Source: Pseudanabaena sp. FACHB-2040 (GTDB lineage Bacteria; Cyanobacteriota; Cyanobacteriia; Phormidesmidales; Phormidesmidaceae). Taken from it: a stretch of DNA of 64,000 nt. The notes under the pieces are model-generated. The model saw nothing but the letters and a program-made list of their open reading frames with translations. It was not told where the DNA came from and did not search any database. A program made the translations under genes and the position numbers. The DNA lies in contig NZ_JACJQO010000005.1 of NCBI RefSeq assembly GCF_014696715.1, positions 806,001 to 870,000 on the forward strand, given 5' to 3'. Of this stretch, positions 1 through 9,099 are shown one piece after another (position 1 is the first letter of the stretch; every line of letters starts with the position of its first letter).

Positions 1-705
1 GAACCGGCCCTGCACCAGGTCTCTTTTCACCTAAAGCCAGGGGAAAAGCTAGCGATCGTTGGCGAAAACGGCTCTGGTAAGACCACTCTAATCAAGCTGC
101 TGACTCGTCTCTATATACCCACAGGCGGGCGGATTCTGCTGGATGGCCGAGACTTGAAGGATTGGGACATTGAGGTTCTGCAGCAGCGGATTGGCGTGAT
201 CTTTCAAGACTTTGTTCGCTACCAGTTCACGGTGGGCGAAAATATCGGCACCGGAGACGTCAGCCACTTTGAAGCCGAAGACCTCTGGCAAACCGCGGCT
301 CACAAAGGCACCGCCACCCCGTTCATCGAATCTCTGCCTCAAGGGTTTCATACCCAGCTAGGCCGCTGGTTTAAGGGTGGTCAAGAGCTGTCGGGCGGTC
401 AGTGGCAAAAAATTGCGCTCTCTCGCGCTTTCATGCGCACCCAGGCGGATGTGCTGGTGCTAGACGAACCCACCTCGGCAATGGATGCCGAAGCCGAAAG
501 CCAGATCTTTGATCACTTTCAAACGGTTACGGAAAAGCAAATGGCGATTCTTATCTCCCACCGCTTTTCCACCGTTCGCCGAGCTGACAAGATTATTGTG
601 CTAGCCAGGGGTGCTCTGATTGAGCAGGGCACCCACGAAGAATTGCTCAGTCAAGATGGCCGCTACGCCCGTCTGTTTTCTATGCAGGCTGCTGGATATC
701 GCTAA
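1..705 (+). CDS. ABC exporter ATPase domain (5' end outside window)
   Basis: This is the C-terminal nucleotide-binding domain of an ABC transporter, open at the left window edge, so the membrane part is not visible. The reading frame runs from base 1 (EPALHQVSFHL) to the stop at 703-705. Visible motifs in order are Walker A GENGSGKTT (about bases 61-87), the ABC signature LSGGQWQKIALSRAF, Walker B VLVLDEPTSAMD, and the H-loop ISHRFSTVRRAD. The D-loop reads SAMDAEAE, and the tail 'LARGALIEQGTHEELL' is typical of MsbA/LmrA-type exporters. All catalytic elements look intact. The substrate cannot be read from this fragment. Confidence 0.93.
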   Translation, partial: EPALHQVSFHLKPGEKLAIVGENGSGKTTLIKLLTRLYIPTGGRILLDGRDLKDWDIEVLQQRIGVIFQDFVRYQFTVGENIGTGDVSHFEAEDLWQTAAHKGTATPFIESLPQGFHTQLGRWFKGGQELSGGQWQKIALSRAFMRTQADVLVLDEPTSAMDAEAESQIFDHFQTVTEKQMAILISHRFSTVRRADKIIVLARGALIEQGTHEELLSQDGRYARLFSMQAAGYR

Positions 706-853
706 CCTCAGAGCATTAATCGCAGGGTGTGTCACCTTAAACGCACCGTACCGATTCCCTGAAGGGAGCTGCTCTTTGCCGAATCTGGTGCATCACAGCT
801 GCAATGACATATCCTACCGATGCTGGACGTAGATCTCTGCGCCCTGAGCAGTC

Positions 854-1486
854 TTAGGGCGCTAATGCTGTCCCCACCAGACAAGCCCCCGTTAGGCTGG
901 CCCCCTCTAAATGGGTACCCTCCAGCTCTGAGCAGAGCAGATTGGCTCCGGTCAGGGTCGCGCCAGACAGATTCGCCTCTCGCAGGTCGGCTTCCTCTAG
1001 ATTGGCATTGTCTAGCCGCGCCCCCTGTAGATCGGCTCGTGACAAGTCAGCCCCCTGTAGGTTTGCCCCGCTCAAGTTGGTGCCGCGCAGGTCAACTCCC
1101 CGCAGGTCAACTCCCTGCAGATTCACGTTCATCAGGTTGGCCCCGCTGAGAAAGGCCCCAGCCAGACTCACCCCGCTGAGGCGAGCCCCCATCAGGTTAG
1201 CGCCGCGCAGGTTGGCCCCGCGCAGGTCGGCCCCAGAGAGGTCGCACTGCATCAGGTTAGCTCCCCAGAGGTTGGCCCGCAGGTCGGCTCCAGCCAAATT
1301 TGCCCCCATCAGGTTGGCTCCCTCTAGGTGAGCGCGGGACAGATTGGTGCGGGACAGGCCAGCTCCAATCAAGTTGGCTCCGGCTAGCTGCATGCCAGAC
1401 AGGTTAGCACCCGTTAAGTCTTCGTCTTCCAGGTCAGCACCGGCTGCATGGCGCAGCTGCCCCGACCGAATTGCCTCAATATCCAT
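854..1486 (-). CDS. Pentapeptide repeat protein
   Basis: A 210-residue protein built almost wholly of A(D/N)LxG pentapeptide repeats (GADLRGANLRGANLMGARL and similar), which in this family fold into a right-handed quadrilateral beta-helix. No enzymatic domain is visible. One coil breaks phase: 'GADLRANLWGANL' lacks one residue compared with ADLRG-ANLWG. The gene starts 10 bases after the stop of the DICT/HD-GYP-like gene upstream on the same strand, so the two are probably co-transcribed. Pentapeptide proteins are numerous in cyanobacteria and mostly of unknown role. The repeat makes antisense frames stay open, but those are not genes. Confidence 0.9.
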   Translation of the reverse strand: MDIEAIRSGQLRHAAGADLEDEDLTGANLSGMQLAGANLIGAGLSRTNLSRAHLEGANLMGANLAGADLRANLWGANLMQCDLSGADLRGANLRGANLMGARLSGVSLAGAFLSGANLMNVNLQGVDLRGVDLRGTNLSGANLQGADLSRADLQGARLDNANLEEADLREANLSGATLTGANLLCSELEGTHLEGASLTGACLVGTALAP

Positions 1487-1496
1487 AGCTCAGCGA

Positions 1497-2885
1497 TTAA
1501 GAGGACAGCGTTTCTGAAGGTAGAACCACAGGTTCTTCGTCATCAATATTGAGCAGGCCCGCGCCCAGGCTCAGCTTGGTTGGAATGCTGGGCAGGCTAA
1601 TCCCCTGCTGCAGCCCTTTCACCATCAGACTGAGAATGTCTACCAGCTTTGGATCCCATCGCTGGGACTGCTCAGCCTGACACGTGCTTAGGGCAGATCC
1701 CAGCAGTTCACTGAGGTCGGCGTCTTGGGGGGCTTGCGATCGCAGCTCCGCCAGCCGTTGCTGGAAGGTGCTCACCAGCCCCAACATACGTGACTCCAGC
1801 GGAATCTCATCACCGGCCAGTCCGGCAGGCAGGCCCTGGCCGTCCCAGCTCTCATCTTGGTGGGTAATAATGGCAGCGACTGCCCGCAATCGGGGCATGA
1901 TTCGCAGGGCCTGAGTACCGGGAACTAGAGGACAGCTGGGGGCATCGTCTGGCGACCCCATGCTCTCAGCAGTGGAGGGGGCAATGCGGTAAAGCAGCCC
2001 CGCCAGCCGCAGCCGCCGCAGCTGCCAGGCAGGCAGATCGAGCAGCTGACCCATCATTTCCAGCAAAGAAGAGACTTCGCTAGCAGCTAGGGGATTGATC
2101 GGATCGCTCAGATCAACTAGCTGCGCCATTCGCAGAAACGCCTGCAGCTCGTTGGAAGTGAGATTATGGTTGAGGTCTTCAACCAGGTCAAAGGCATTGC
2201 TAGAGAGCGTGTCTTGACGGCAGTCTTGCAAATAGCTCACCACTCGGGTGACAGCCTGACCTAGCCCCTCACCAACTGTTGCAATATCTAGATCGGGGTT
2301 TTCCTGGCAGATCTGCTCGAAGTGCTGGCTGAGGCCCTGCTGCAGGTCAGCGTCGTACTTACCGACATGTGCGATCGCAAGCTCCACCGCCTCCTGCACC
2401 AGGGTTGGCTCAAAGGTCCAAAACCCGTAGAACTTGCGCTCTAGATCATGCTCGGGAGGGCCAGAGGGGCCATATTCCTCGGGTCGCAGCTCCTGACACA
2501 GCACCATTGCCGTGTAGCGAGACGACAGGATCATCAGGTGCCACTCTTCGGCGACCGGATCTTCTGGAGTCAGCTCGATGATAGCAACATTGTCTCTCTG
2601 GCTGGTGGGGTGGTTGAGAAAACCAGAATCGGAACCGGCCAGAATGGCAATCTGACGGGCATGATCTGCGATCGCACCATAGCGATCGGCCTCCTGCAGG
2701 TACCACTTGCCCCGCTGAAAAGCCGTCACCACCAAGGGCGCACAGTCAGCGGCCAGAATAAAGTCTTCTAGTGCGTGGCACAGCGCCACCAGCGTATTTT
2801 TGTAATACACCCCAAAGTTGAGAGGTGTTTGGCCCTCAGTTGAATGGCCAGATACCAACTGCTTTAAAATCGAACCCTCAAGCAT
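1497..2885 (-). CDS. DICT sensory domain protein with degenerate HD-GYP-like C-terminus
   Basis: A 462-residue protein. Residues 1-160 resemble the DICT sensory domain found in cyanobacterial signalling proteins (VYYKNTLVALCHALEDFIL near residues 27-44). The C-terminal half resembles HD-GYP phosphodiesterases: residues 341-371 (HQDESWDGQGLPAGLAGDEI and onward) match the HHExWDGxGYPxGLxGxxIP signature. The earlier metal-binding His-Asp of 'LLHDIGK' is replaced by Tyr-Arg ('AGLLYRIAPS', residues 299-300), and GYP reads GLP. I infer a sensor or c-di-GMP-related scaffold without phosphodiesterase activity. The gene lies just upstream of the pentapeptide protein gene. Confidence 0.8.
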   Translation of the reverse strand: MLEGSILKQLVSGHSTEGQTPLNFGVYYKNTLVALCHALEDFILAADCAPLVVTAFQRGKWYLQEADRYGAIADHARQIAILAGSDSGFLNHPTSQRDNVAIIELTPEDPVAEEWHLMILSSRYTAMVLCQELRPEEYGPSGPPEHDLERKFYGFWTFEPTLVQEAVELAIAHVGKYDADLQQGLSQHFEQICQENPDLDIATVGEGLGQAVTRVVSYLQDCRQDTLSSNAFDLVEDLNHNLTSNELQAFLRMAQLVDLSDPINPLAASEVSSLLEMMGQLLDLPAWQLRRLRLAGLLYRIAPSTAESMGSPDDAPSCPLVPGTQALRIMPRLRAVAAIITHQDESWDGQGLPAGLAGDEIPLESRMLGLVSTFQQRLAELRSQAPQDADLSELLGSALSTCQAEQSQRWDPKLVDILSLMVKGLQQGISLPSIPTKLSLGAGLLNIDDEEPVVLPSETLSS

Positions 2886-3011
2886 AGCTCACCCATTGCT
2901 TTAACCCAGCCCTGAAACAGACAAGAGCGGTCGCTAACATCCCTAGCGTTAGCAAACTCCCTTCATCAATGCCGCTTCTTTGGCTCGCGTCGCCCATAGA
3001 CCTATCCGGGA

Positions 3012-4622
3012 TCATACCGCAGCCAAGGGTCTGCGATCAGCCTCGATGGGCGCACTCAATGCTTCTTCCAAGGGCGCGCGGCCTAGGCGTGCCTCTAGAA
3101 TGTCCATCACTTCTCGGCCAAAGTCATTGGGGTTGCGTCGCCAAGCCTCTAAACAAACCTCGCCAAAGAACGAACCCAGCGGTTCCGGGTTCCACAGCAG
3201 CTTTTTAGAGACCCACGGCAAGTGGATAGCGAGCGGGTCGTAGCCTCGCTTGAGGATCTTCTTGTCAAAAGCGTACTCTTCCAAATGGGTGTGGGGCTGC
3301 AGGCCAATAAAGAAAATGGCTGGCTCAACCTGATCACGACCAAAAATCTCTTCCATTGCCCGGTGATAGGCCAGCGTCTGCCGAATTGTTTCAGGCCGCT
3401 CATCGATCACATTAAAGGAATAGTTGATCGACACCAAATCGTTGAAGCCCGCAGCCTTGAGATCGCGGCAGTTCTCCAGCACCGTACGCAGGTTGTAGCC
3501 CATCCGCATTTTGCGGACCAGTTCTTGCGAACCGCTGGTAATGCCAATCTCAAAGTAGTTCATGCCGGTCTGCACCATCAGCTCACAGAGCTCTGGCGTC
3601 AGGTTGTCGGCTCGAATATAGGCCGCCCAGTGAATGTCGGTCATGCCAGAGGCCACAATCTTTTGCAGCAGCTCAACCGCGTCGTTGATATAGCGACGGG
3701 CCGGAATAAACTGAGCATCAGTAAACCAGAAGTTGCGAATGCCCCGGTCGTAGAGCTGGCGCATTTCCTTGACCACTTCATCTGACGGGTTGATCCGCAC
3801 CTGCTTGCCCTCAACCACGGTATAGACGCAGTAACAGCAGTTGTGAGGACAGCCGCGCTTGGTCTGCACCCCTACATAGAAGTCGTTTTCCTGTAGGTAA
3901 TACTCAAATTCGGGCCACATGCTGGCAATGTAGTCGTAGTCGCAGGCGCTTTTTTCAACAGGAGCCGGGGCTTCGTGGATCATGCGATCGCGCGGCTGGG
4001 TTTCGCCCACTACGTAGCAGCGCTGATCAGCAAAGCTCTCGCCCTTGAGCAGTCGCTCCAGCAAGACTTCTCCTTCCCCAACTGAAATGATGGTGCCCTG
4101 CGGCAGCTTTTGCCCCAATTGCTCATAAAAAACGCTGACCGCACCGCCACCGACTACCAGCTTCACGTTGGGATTGAAGCGGCGGGCCTGCTTGAGACCC
4201 CGCTGGATCAGGCCGAGATTCTGCTGCAGTTCGTGCAGGTAGGTCGCCGCCATCCGCAGCCCACCTACGGCTCCCCGCAGCTTGGTCAAAGGGTTACGCG
4301 CATAGAAAAGCTCAAAGGCGTTTTGCAGTGGGTTACCGCCCCTGCCGCCTACCGGCGCATAGATCTGAATGTCCCGCCAGGAGAACACCAGCAGGGTAGG
4401 ACGAAAGTCATTGATGCAGGCATCCAAAGCCCGATTAAAGTCCAGAGGAGGCACTGTCCCCAAATCAAAGATGCGCTGCTGCACCGAAGGAAAAAGCTTG
4501 TGAATATGGTCTGCCAAATAGACAACCCCAATCGGAAAGATGGGATTGCACGGAAGCCGTACGTAGAGGATCCGATCTTCTGAAATGGGTGAGGAGAGGG
4601 TCATCGGGTTGCTCTGTTTCAC
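3012..4622 (-). CDS. B12-binding-type radical SAM protein
   Basis: A 536-residue radical SAM enzyme. The N-terminal ~200 residues have a Rossmann-like B12-binding fold pattern (PNVKLVVGGGAVSVF, ISVGEGEVLLERLL). The radical SAM cluster motif is RGCPHNCCYC, with Cys258, Cys262 and Cys265 in CxxxCxxC spacing. The layout follows the BchE/MiaB-like class that modifies small molecules or proteins. Related cyanobacterial proteins are annotated as radical SAM proteins of photosystem II/high-light acclimation; I remember that name but cannot verify the assignment here. ATG start at 4622, with another Met six residues later. It stands alone with a divergent 433-bp leader shared with the DUF1830 gene. 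Confidence 0.85.
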   Translation of the reverse strand: MKQSNPMTLSSPISEDRILYVRLPCNPIFPIGVVYLADHIHKLFPSVQQRIFDLGTVPPLDFNRALDACINDFRPTLLVFSWRDIQIYAPVGGRGGNPLQNAFELFYARNPLTKLRGAVGGLRMAATYLHELQQNLGLIQRGLKQARRFNPNVKLVVGGGAVSVFYEQLGQKLPQGTIISVGEGEVLLERLLKGESFADQRCYVVGETQPRDRMIHEAPAPVEKSACDYDYIASMWPEFEYYLQENDFYVGVQTKRGCPHNCCYCVYTVVEGKQVRINPSDEVVKEMRQLYDRGIRNFWFTDAQFIPARRYINDAVELLQKIVASGMTDIHWAAYIRADNLTPELCELMVQTGMNYFEIGITSGSQELVRKMRMGYNLRTVLENCRDLKAAGFNDLVSINYSFNVIDERPETIRQTLAYHRAMEEIFGRDQVEPAIFFIGLQPHTHLEEYAFDKKILKRGYDPLAIHLPWVSKKLLWNPEPLGSFFGEVCLEAWRRNPNDFGREVMDILEARLGRAPLEEALSAPIEADRRPLAAV

Positions 4623-4741
4623 ATATCTTTACGATAACACCCGAAATTGCTGCCAAACGGGAGGAGGCCCTGATTGAGTTGATCCCGCAGGGTATCTTCT
4701 CGCCAGCGGAAAGATATTCTCTACACTGAACCCACGCTCAA

Positions 4742-4808
4742 CCACTAGCGCTACAGGCTAAAGCTCTTGTGGGTGAAGAATCAAGCGCCAAGTCAGAGGG
4801 CGTAGTGG
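4742..4808. other. Intergenic region with weak long inverted repeat
   Basis: The 433 bases between the radical SAM and DUF1830 genes contain no gene I can support. An imperfect inverted repeat pairs CCACTAGCGC near 4742 with GCGTAGTGG near 4800-4808. An AT-rich block follows (4820-4865, including TTAATAAATTCTTTATTTT), the likeliest place for promoters of the two divergent genes. No consensus -35/-10 pair is clear enough to call. Confidence 0.3.
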
Positions 4809-5000
4809 ATTGTGATACTATTTCCACAATTAATAAATTCTTTATTTTCTCGCTGTAAACTAAACTGTTCCTTCCTCCCAAAGACTGCAAGAGCCCACAA
4901 CCGCATCCGTCTAACTACTGATTTATAAACATTGCGAAACCTGGCGATACGTTAAGGCTTCTGACGGGTTGGTAGTCGGCTTTACAGCACTTCGGGATCG

Positions 5001-5037
5001 CTGGATGTTACTGTGCTTTGAGTAGTGACATCCGCAG
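5001..5037 (+). promoter_or_regulatory. Hairpin in leader of DUF1830 gene
   Basis: GGATGTTACT (5003-5012) can pair with AGTGACATCC (5024-5033), a 10-bp stem with one T-G wobble and an 11-nt loop; flanking CTG/CAG extends it with a bulge. It ends 18 nt before the ATG at 5056, so it would lie in the 5' untranslated region. No T-tract follows, so a terminator is unlikely. Confidence 0.45.
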
Positions 5038-5055
5038 TTAAGCCGTATCATTCCT

Positions 5056-5427
5056 ATGGCTCAAATTCTTGATCCCTTACCTTCCGATAGCTCAAAAAAT
5101 ATTTTGTGCTGCTATATCAATGCCACGAGCAAGATTCAAATTGCTCGGATTACAAATATTCCAGATTGGTACTTCGAACGGGTTGTTTTTCCGGGCCAGC
5201 GACTCATTTTTGAGACGACACCTCTGGCTATGCTTGAGATTCATACTGGCATGATCGCTAGCTCTATTTTGTCAGATACGATTCTTTGTGAGCGGCTCAT
5301 GATCGACAACGATCCGCTGGGGGAGTCTCCTCTTGATCAAGAGCTGGCTGAAGCAATGTCGCTACATCACCGAACAGCCGAAGACTCCGCGGTTGCGCCG
5401 GTTGCAGTAGTAGCCACTGCCGACTGA
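5056..5427 (+). CDS. DUF1830 domain protein
   Basis: A 123-residue protein containing the cyanobacterial DUF1830 signature: 'ILCCYINATSKIQIARITNI' (residues 16-35), then PDWYFERVVFPGQRLIFE, and LEIHTG. The family is small, soluble and of unknown function. The last 25 residues (HHRTAEDSAVAPVAVVATAD) are low in complexity. ATG start, with a stem-loop 18 nt upstream. The gene is followed after 96 bases by the DUF4079 membrane protein on the same strand. Confidence 0.85.
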   Translation: MAQILDPLPSDSSKNILCCYINATSKIQIARITNIPDWYFERVVFPGQRLIFETTPLAMLEIHTGMIASSILSDTILCERLMIDNDPLGESPLDQELAEAMSLHHRTAEDSAVAPVAVVATAD

Positions 5428-5523
5428 GCTTTCAGGCTATTCCTTTCGCTAGATCGACTGTAATAGTCTTGGGGTGATACAAGAGGAATAGCCTTTCTAG
5501 CTGCTGTCGTTGGCTTTCTAGCG

Positions 5524-5961
5524 TTGGATTTACCGTCTTTTCTATGGTTATGGCGGATTGCCGCCTGGTCGATGGGTTTAACCCTGTCGGCCTATTTCGT
5601 CTTGGCAGGTCTGGGCGGATGGCTCAGGTATGCCCGCACTCATAAAACTGCTCGACCTGGATGGGTGCGGTGGGCGCATATCGCTACTGGGATCGCAATG
5701 GTCGTTCTGGTAGTGCTGCTGCTTAGCGTAGGAGTGATTGGCACGCTGGGGGAGTATGGCACCCTGGGCCACTCAGTCCATCTGCCGGCAGGGCTGACGG
5801 TCGTGGCGCTGGTCATAGCGTCTGCCTGGAGCGCCGCCCGCATTCATCCCACTCGTCCCTGGGCTCGCTCTCTACACCTCTGGCTCAATGGAGTTCTCTT
5901 TCTGGCGCTGTCGGCGGTTTCCTTGAGTGGCTGGTCAGTAGTGCAGAAGTATTTGCCCTAG
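5524..5961 (+). CDS. DUF4079 family membrane protein
   Basis: A 145-residue protein with four hydrophobic segments: about residues 8-32 (LWRIAAWSMGLTLSAYFVLA), 47-70 (IATGIAMVVLVVLLLSVGVI), 84-103 (LPAGLTVVALVIASAWSAA) and 118-138. His residues lie beside membrane segments (WAHIATG, SVHLPAG, SLHLWLN), as in this cyanobacterial and plastid family that resembles cytochrome b-like four-helix proteins. The function is not established. The only available start is TTG at 5524, because no in-frame ATG precedes the first helix. It converges with the TPR gene, 13 bases from stop to stop. Confidence 0.75.
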   Translation: MDLPSFLWLWRIAAWSMGLTLSAYFVLAGLGGWLRYARTHKTARPGWVRWAHIATGIAMVVLVVLLLSVGVIGTLGEYGTLGHSVHLPAGLTVVALVIASAWSAARIHPTRPWARSLHLWLNGVLFLALSAVSLSGWSVVQKYLP

Positions 5962-5974
5962 GGGCGGTGAGCGC

Positions 5975-7063
5975 TTAAAGAGCAGGCTCTGAGAAGATCC
6001 GCTGGTACGGCTCTAGGCGCTTGAAGGCTCCGGCCATCAGGCAGACCTGGCGGAAGGTTTCAAAGACTTGGCGCTGAAGGCTAATGTCTTTCATTTGAAT
6101 CAGCACCTGCAGGCGCTGCTCGAGGTGATCAAGGGCACGAATAGAGTCGCTCATAGCCCGGTAGCTGCTGGCGAGTGCGTCTAGGGTTTGCTCCTCGGTG
6201 CGGGCGTCGCCCAGGCGACGCACAATGGCCAGTCGCTGCTGCAGATAGCCAATGGTGCGGGGGTGGTCTCCGAGAGTTTGGCAGGCGCTGATTAGGTTGC
6301 GGAGCACCCACAGACGCAGGCGCAGGTCGCTAGCGGCGTTGGCCCGGCTGCAGGCTAGCTGCAGCAGCTGGTCGTAGTCATCAATAGCGCGGTAAAGATT
6401 GCCCATCGCCTGATGCGCATTGCCCAAATTTCGCAGCACCTGTTCTTGGGTGGCCATATCCTTCAAGCGTTGGGCCAGAGCCAAGCTGGCTTCGTAGAGA
6501 CTGGCTGCCTGGGCATGATCACCCTGCATCCGGTGGATGATCGCCAGGTTGTTGAGCGATCGCATCTCTGCTGGGGCATCACCTACCTCGCGGGCCATCA
6601 TCAGGCTTTGGGTCATGTGGTCAAGAGCTTTTTTGAGGTCGCCCAGGTGGCGGTAGCTGTTGCCCAGATAGCTCAGGGCCTGTTGGGCCAGGTGGCGATC
6701 GCCGATGCGGTAGGCGATATTGAGGCTCTGGCGCGCATAGTCTACTGACCAAAGGTAATCTGCCAGTTGGTAGTAGAGGCTGGCTAGAGTGAGCAGCACT
6801 TTGCCCTCGCCGCTGTGGTGGGACAAGCTATGGTACGCCTGAAAAGACTGCTGCAAAATGGCTAAGGCTGGGGTGTATTGCCCCTGGCGGTACTGGGCAA
6901 TACCCTGCTTGAGCCACTGATGCGCTTCTGCCAGCAGACACTTGTGCTGCTCGGGGGTGAGCTTGCGGCTGGCCGCTACGGTTTCGACAGCCGGGACAAG
7001 AGTTGCTTGCTCTAGGGGAAGAGAGCTAGGAGCAGCGTATAAAGGGGGGAAGGAAGTATCCAT
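5975..7063 (-). CDS. Tetratricopeptide repeat protein
   Basis: I place the start at ATG 7063 (MDTSFPPLYAAPSS); an upstream TTG at 7177 would add 38 low-complexity residues. The 362-residue product has about seven TPR units, for example 'LGNSYRHLGDLKKALDHMTQ', 'LNNLAIIHRMQGDHAQAASL' and 'LRNLGNAHQAMGNLYRAIDD'. The repeat style is that of the TPR_12/LGN-type proteins common in cyanobacteria, which act as protein-binding scaffolds. No catalytic domain or signal peptide is seen. The partner is unknown. Confidence 0.85.
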   Translation of the reverse strand: MDTSFPPLYAAPSSLPLEQATLVPAVETVAASRKLTPEQHKCLLAEAHQWLKQGIAQYRQGQYTPALAILQQSFQAYHSLSHHSGEGKVLLTLASLYYQLADYLWSVDYARQSLNIAYRIGDRHLAQQALSYLGNSYRHLGDLKKALDHMTQSLMMAREVGDAPAEMRSLNNLAIIHRMQGDHAQAASLYEASLALAQRLKDMATQEQVLRNLGNAHQAMGNLYRAIDDYDQLLQLACSRANAASDLRLRLWVLRNLISACQTLGDHPRTIGYLQQRLAIVRRLGDARTEEQTLDALASSYRAMSDSIRALDHLEQRLQVLIQMKDISLQRQVFETFRQVCLMAGAFKRLEPYQRIFSEPAL

Positions 7064-7413
7064 AGTCGTGCGATCGCACAGCATAATTCGAACGTTGGCA
7101 GAACACTCAGCCCACGGCGCAAGACTCTGGAGAAGCAATGGGTTTGAGGGTAGGGGAAGGCAGGGGGTAGAAGGCAAGAGCAGAGGGAACTGCCAGCTTG
7201 ACCGAGTAGTACTGCTAGACCTGATTTAGCTTCATGCTAGGTTAGTGGGCAGGGCCTTAAAACCGTACTTTCCACGAGATCTGGCGGCGCTTCACAAAAG
7301 GTCTGCGTAATTTCCAGCTCAGATTTAGCAAACTGACCGTGGAAAACCCTGCCAGCGGGGCTAAATAACCGAGCTTTTCCCCTATCCCTTAAAACAACTT
7401 TGTAAGATCAAGA

Positions 7414-9087
7414 TTGCACCTCCGTGAATTACGGATCTACCTGAGCGCCCTCCCCCCTGCTGTGACTGATTCCCCCTTTGCTGCCGAACGGCTCCTCTTC
7501 GACCCGGCAACTCCACAAGCCGGAGCCGTACCGCTGATCTTTGCTTTTCCTAACGAGTACAGTGTCGGCATTACCAGCCTGGGCTATCAGGTCGTTTGGG
7601 CCACCTTTGCCCAGCGTGCCGATGTTGCGGTCAGCCGCCTGTTTACCGACCACCATGAAACCCTGCCAGCTCAGCCTGAGCTGGTGGGCTTTTCGGTTTC
7701 GTGGGAGTTAGATTACATCAACATCTTGGGTCTGCTAGAGTCTCTTCAGATTCCGATCCGGGCGGCAGATCGAGGAGCCGAGCACCCAATTGTTTTTGGC
7801 GGCGGGCCAGTGTTGACTGCCAACCCCGAACCCTTTGCCGACTTCTTTGATGTGATTTTGCTAGGCGATGGGGAGGTGCTGTTAGACAGCTTCATCGACA
7901 GCTATCAGGCCGTTCGCTCCGCCGATCGTGATCTCCGGCTGCGGCATCTAGCCCAAACTCCAGGGCTTTACGTGCCGTCGCTGTATCAGGTCACCTATGC
8001 CGGAGCGGAGGCGGGCGTTGCTGCCATTACCTCCATTCATCCCGACGTGCCAGCGGTGGTGCAGAAGCAGACTTATCGGGGTAACGTACTCTCAGCCTCC
8101 TCGGTGGTGACTGAACTGGCCGCCTGGGAAAACATTTACATGGTCGAGGTGGTGCGGAGCTGTCCAGAAATGTGCCGCTTCTGCCTAGCCAGCTACCTAA
8201 CGCTGCCTTTTCGCACCGCCAGTTTAGAAGCGTCACTGCTGCCCGCGATTGAGCGCGGTCTCAAGGTGACAAATCGGCTGGGGCTACTGGGCGCATCAGT
8301 AACCCAGCACCCTGAGTTTGAAACGCTGCTCGACTACCTCAATCAGCCTCAGTACGACGATGTGCGGCTAAGCATTGCATCAGTCCGCACCAACACAGTG
8401 AATCAAAAGCTGGCCGAAACCTTGACCCGCCACGGCACTCATTCCGTCACCATTGCCGTTGAAAGTGGCTCTGAGCGGGTACGGCAGATAATCAACAAGA
8501 AGCTAGAGACTGACGAGATTGTGGCTGCTGCCGCCAACGCCAAAGCAGGCGGGCTAAGCAGCCTAAAGCTCTACGGCATGGCAGGCATTCCTGGCGAAGA
8601 AATGGCTGACTTAGAGCAGACAGCAACCCTAATGCTGCGCCTCAAAAAAGCCGTGCCTGGCCTCAAGCTCACCCTGGGCTGCAGCACCTTTGTGCCCAAA
8701 GCCCATACCCCCTTTCAGTGGATGGGCGTGAACCGGCAGGCCGAAAAGCGGCTACAGTTTTTGCAGAAGCAGCTCCGGCCCAAGGGCATCGACTTTCGCC
8801 CCGAAAGCTACAACTGGTCGGTAATCCAGACGCTAATTTCTAGGGGCGATCGCAGACTGGCCCCACTGCTGGAGCGGGTGCGACACTACGGCGATACCTT
8901 GGGCAGCTACCGTCGTGCCTTTAAAGACTTTAAGGGCCAGCTGCCGCCGCTGGAGTTCTACGTTCACGAAGATTGGTCCCTCGATCAGCCTCTGCCCTGG
9001 GATCACTTGGCTGGCCCCTTGCCTAAGGAAACGCTGAAGAAGCACCTGGCTCAAGCAATGGCCCAGGGCGAGGCCGTAGCCGTTTAA
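7414..9087 (+). CDS. Radical SAM protein with B12-binding-like N-terminus
   Basis: A 557-residue radical SAM protein. Residues 40-170 look like the B12-binding-type domain (FAFPNEYSVGITSLGYQVVW, IVFGGGPVLTANPEPFADFF, VILLGDGE). The Fe-S motif is VRSCPEMCRFC with Cys250, Cys254 and Cys257. A long C-terminal region (RRAFKDFKGQLPPLEFYVHE) has no assignment I can make. The family is widespread in cyanobacteria and its reaction is not known to me. The apparent start is TTG (7414), as no in-frame ATG precedes the conserved N-terminus. The CPXCG protein starts 12 bases downstream, so the pair is probably one operon. Confidence 0.85.
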   Translation: MHLRELRIYLSALPPAVTDSPFAAERLLFDPATPQAGAVPLIFAFPNEYSVGITSLGYQVVWATFAQRADVAVSRLFTDHHETLPAQPELVGFSVSWELDYINILGLLESLQIPIRAADRGAEHPIVFGGGPVLTANPEPFADFFDVILLGDGEVLLDSFIDSYQAVRSADRDLRLRHLAQTPGLYVPSLYQVTYAGAEAGVAAITSIHPDVPAVVQKQTYRGNVLSASSVVTELAAWENIYMVEVVRSCPEMCRFCLASYLTLPFRTASLEASLLPAIERGLKVTNRLGLLGASVTQHPEFETLLDYLNQPQYDDVRLSIASVRTNTVNQKLAETLTRHGTHSVTIAVESGSERVRQIINKKLETDEIVAAAANAKAGGLSSLKLYGMAGIPGEEMADLEQTATLMLRLKKAVPGLKLTLGCSTFVPKAHTPFQWMGVNRQAEKRLQFLQKQLRPKGIDFRPESYNWSVIQTLISRGDRRLAPLLERVRHYGDTLGSYRRAFKDFKGQLPPLEFYVHEDWSLDQPLPWDHLAGPLPKETLKKHLAQAMAQGEAVAV

Positions 9088-9099
9088 GGGGTTAAATCT

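Noticed and set aside
942-1331. Long Arg/Ala-rich open frame on the + strand inside the pentapeptide gene
   Set aside because: It is the antisense of a repetitive coding sequence; the pentapeptide frame has the true family signature, and the + frame is repetitive without any recognised domain.
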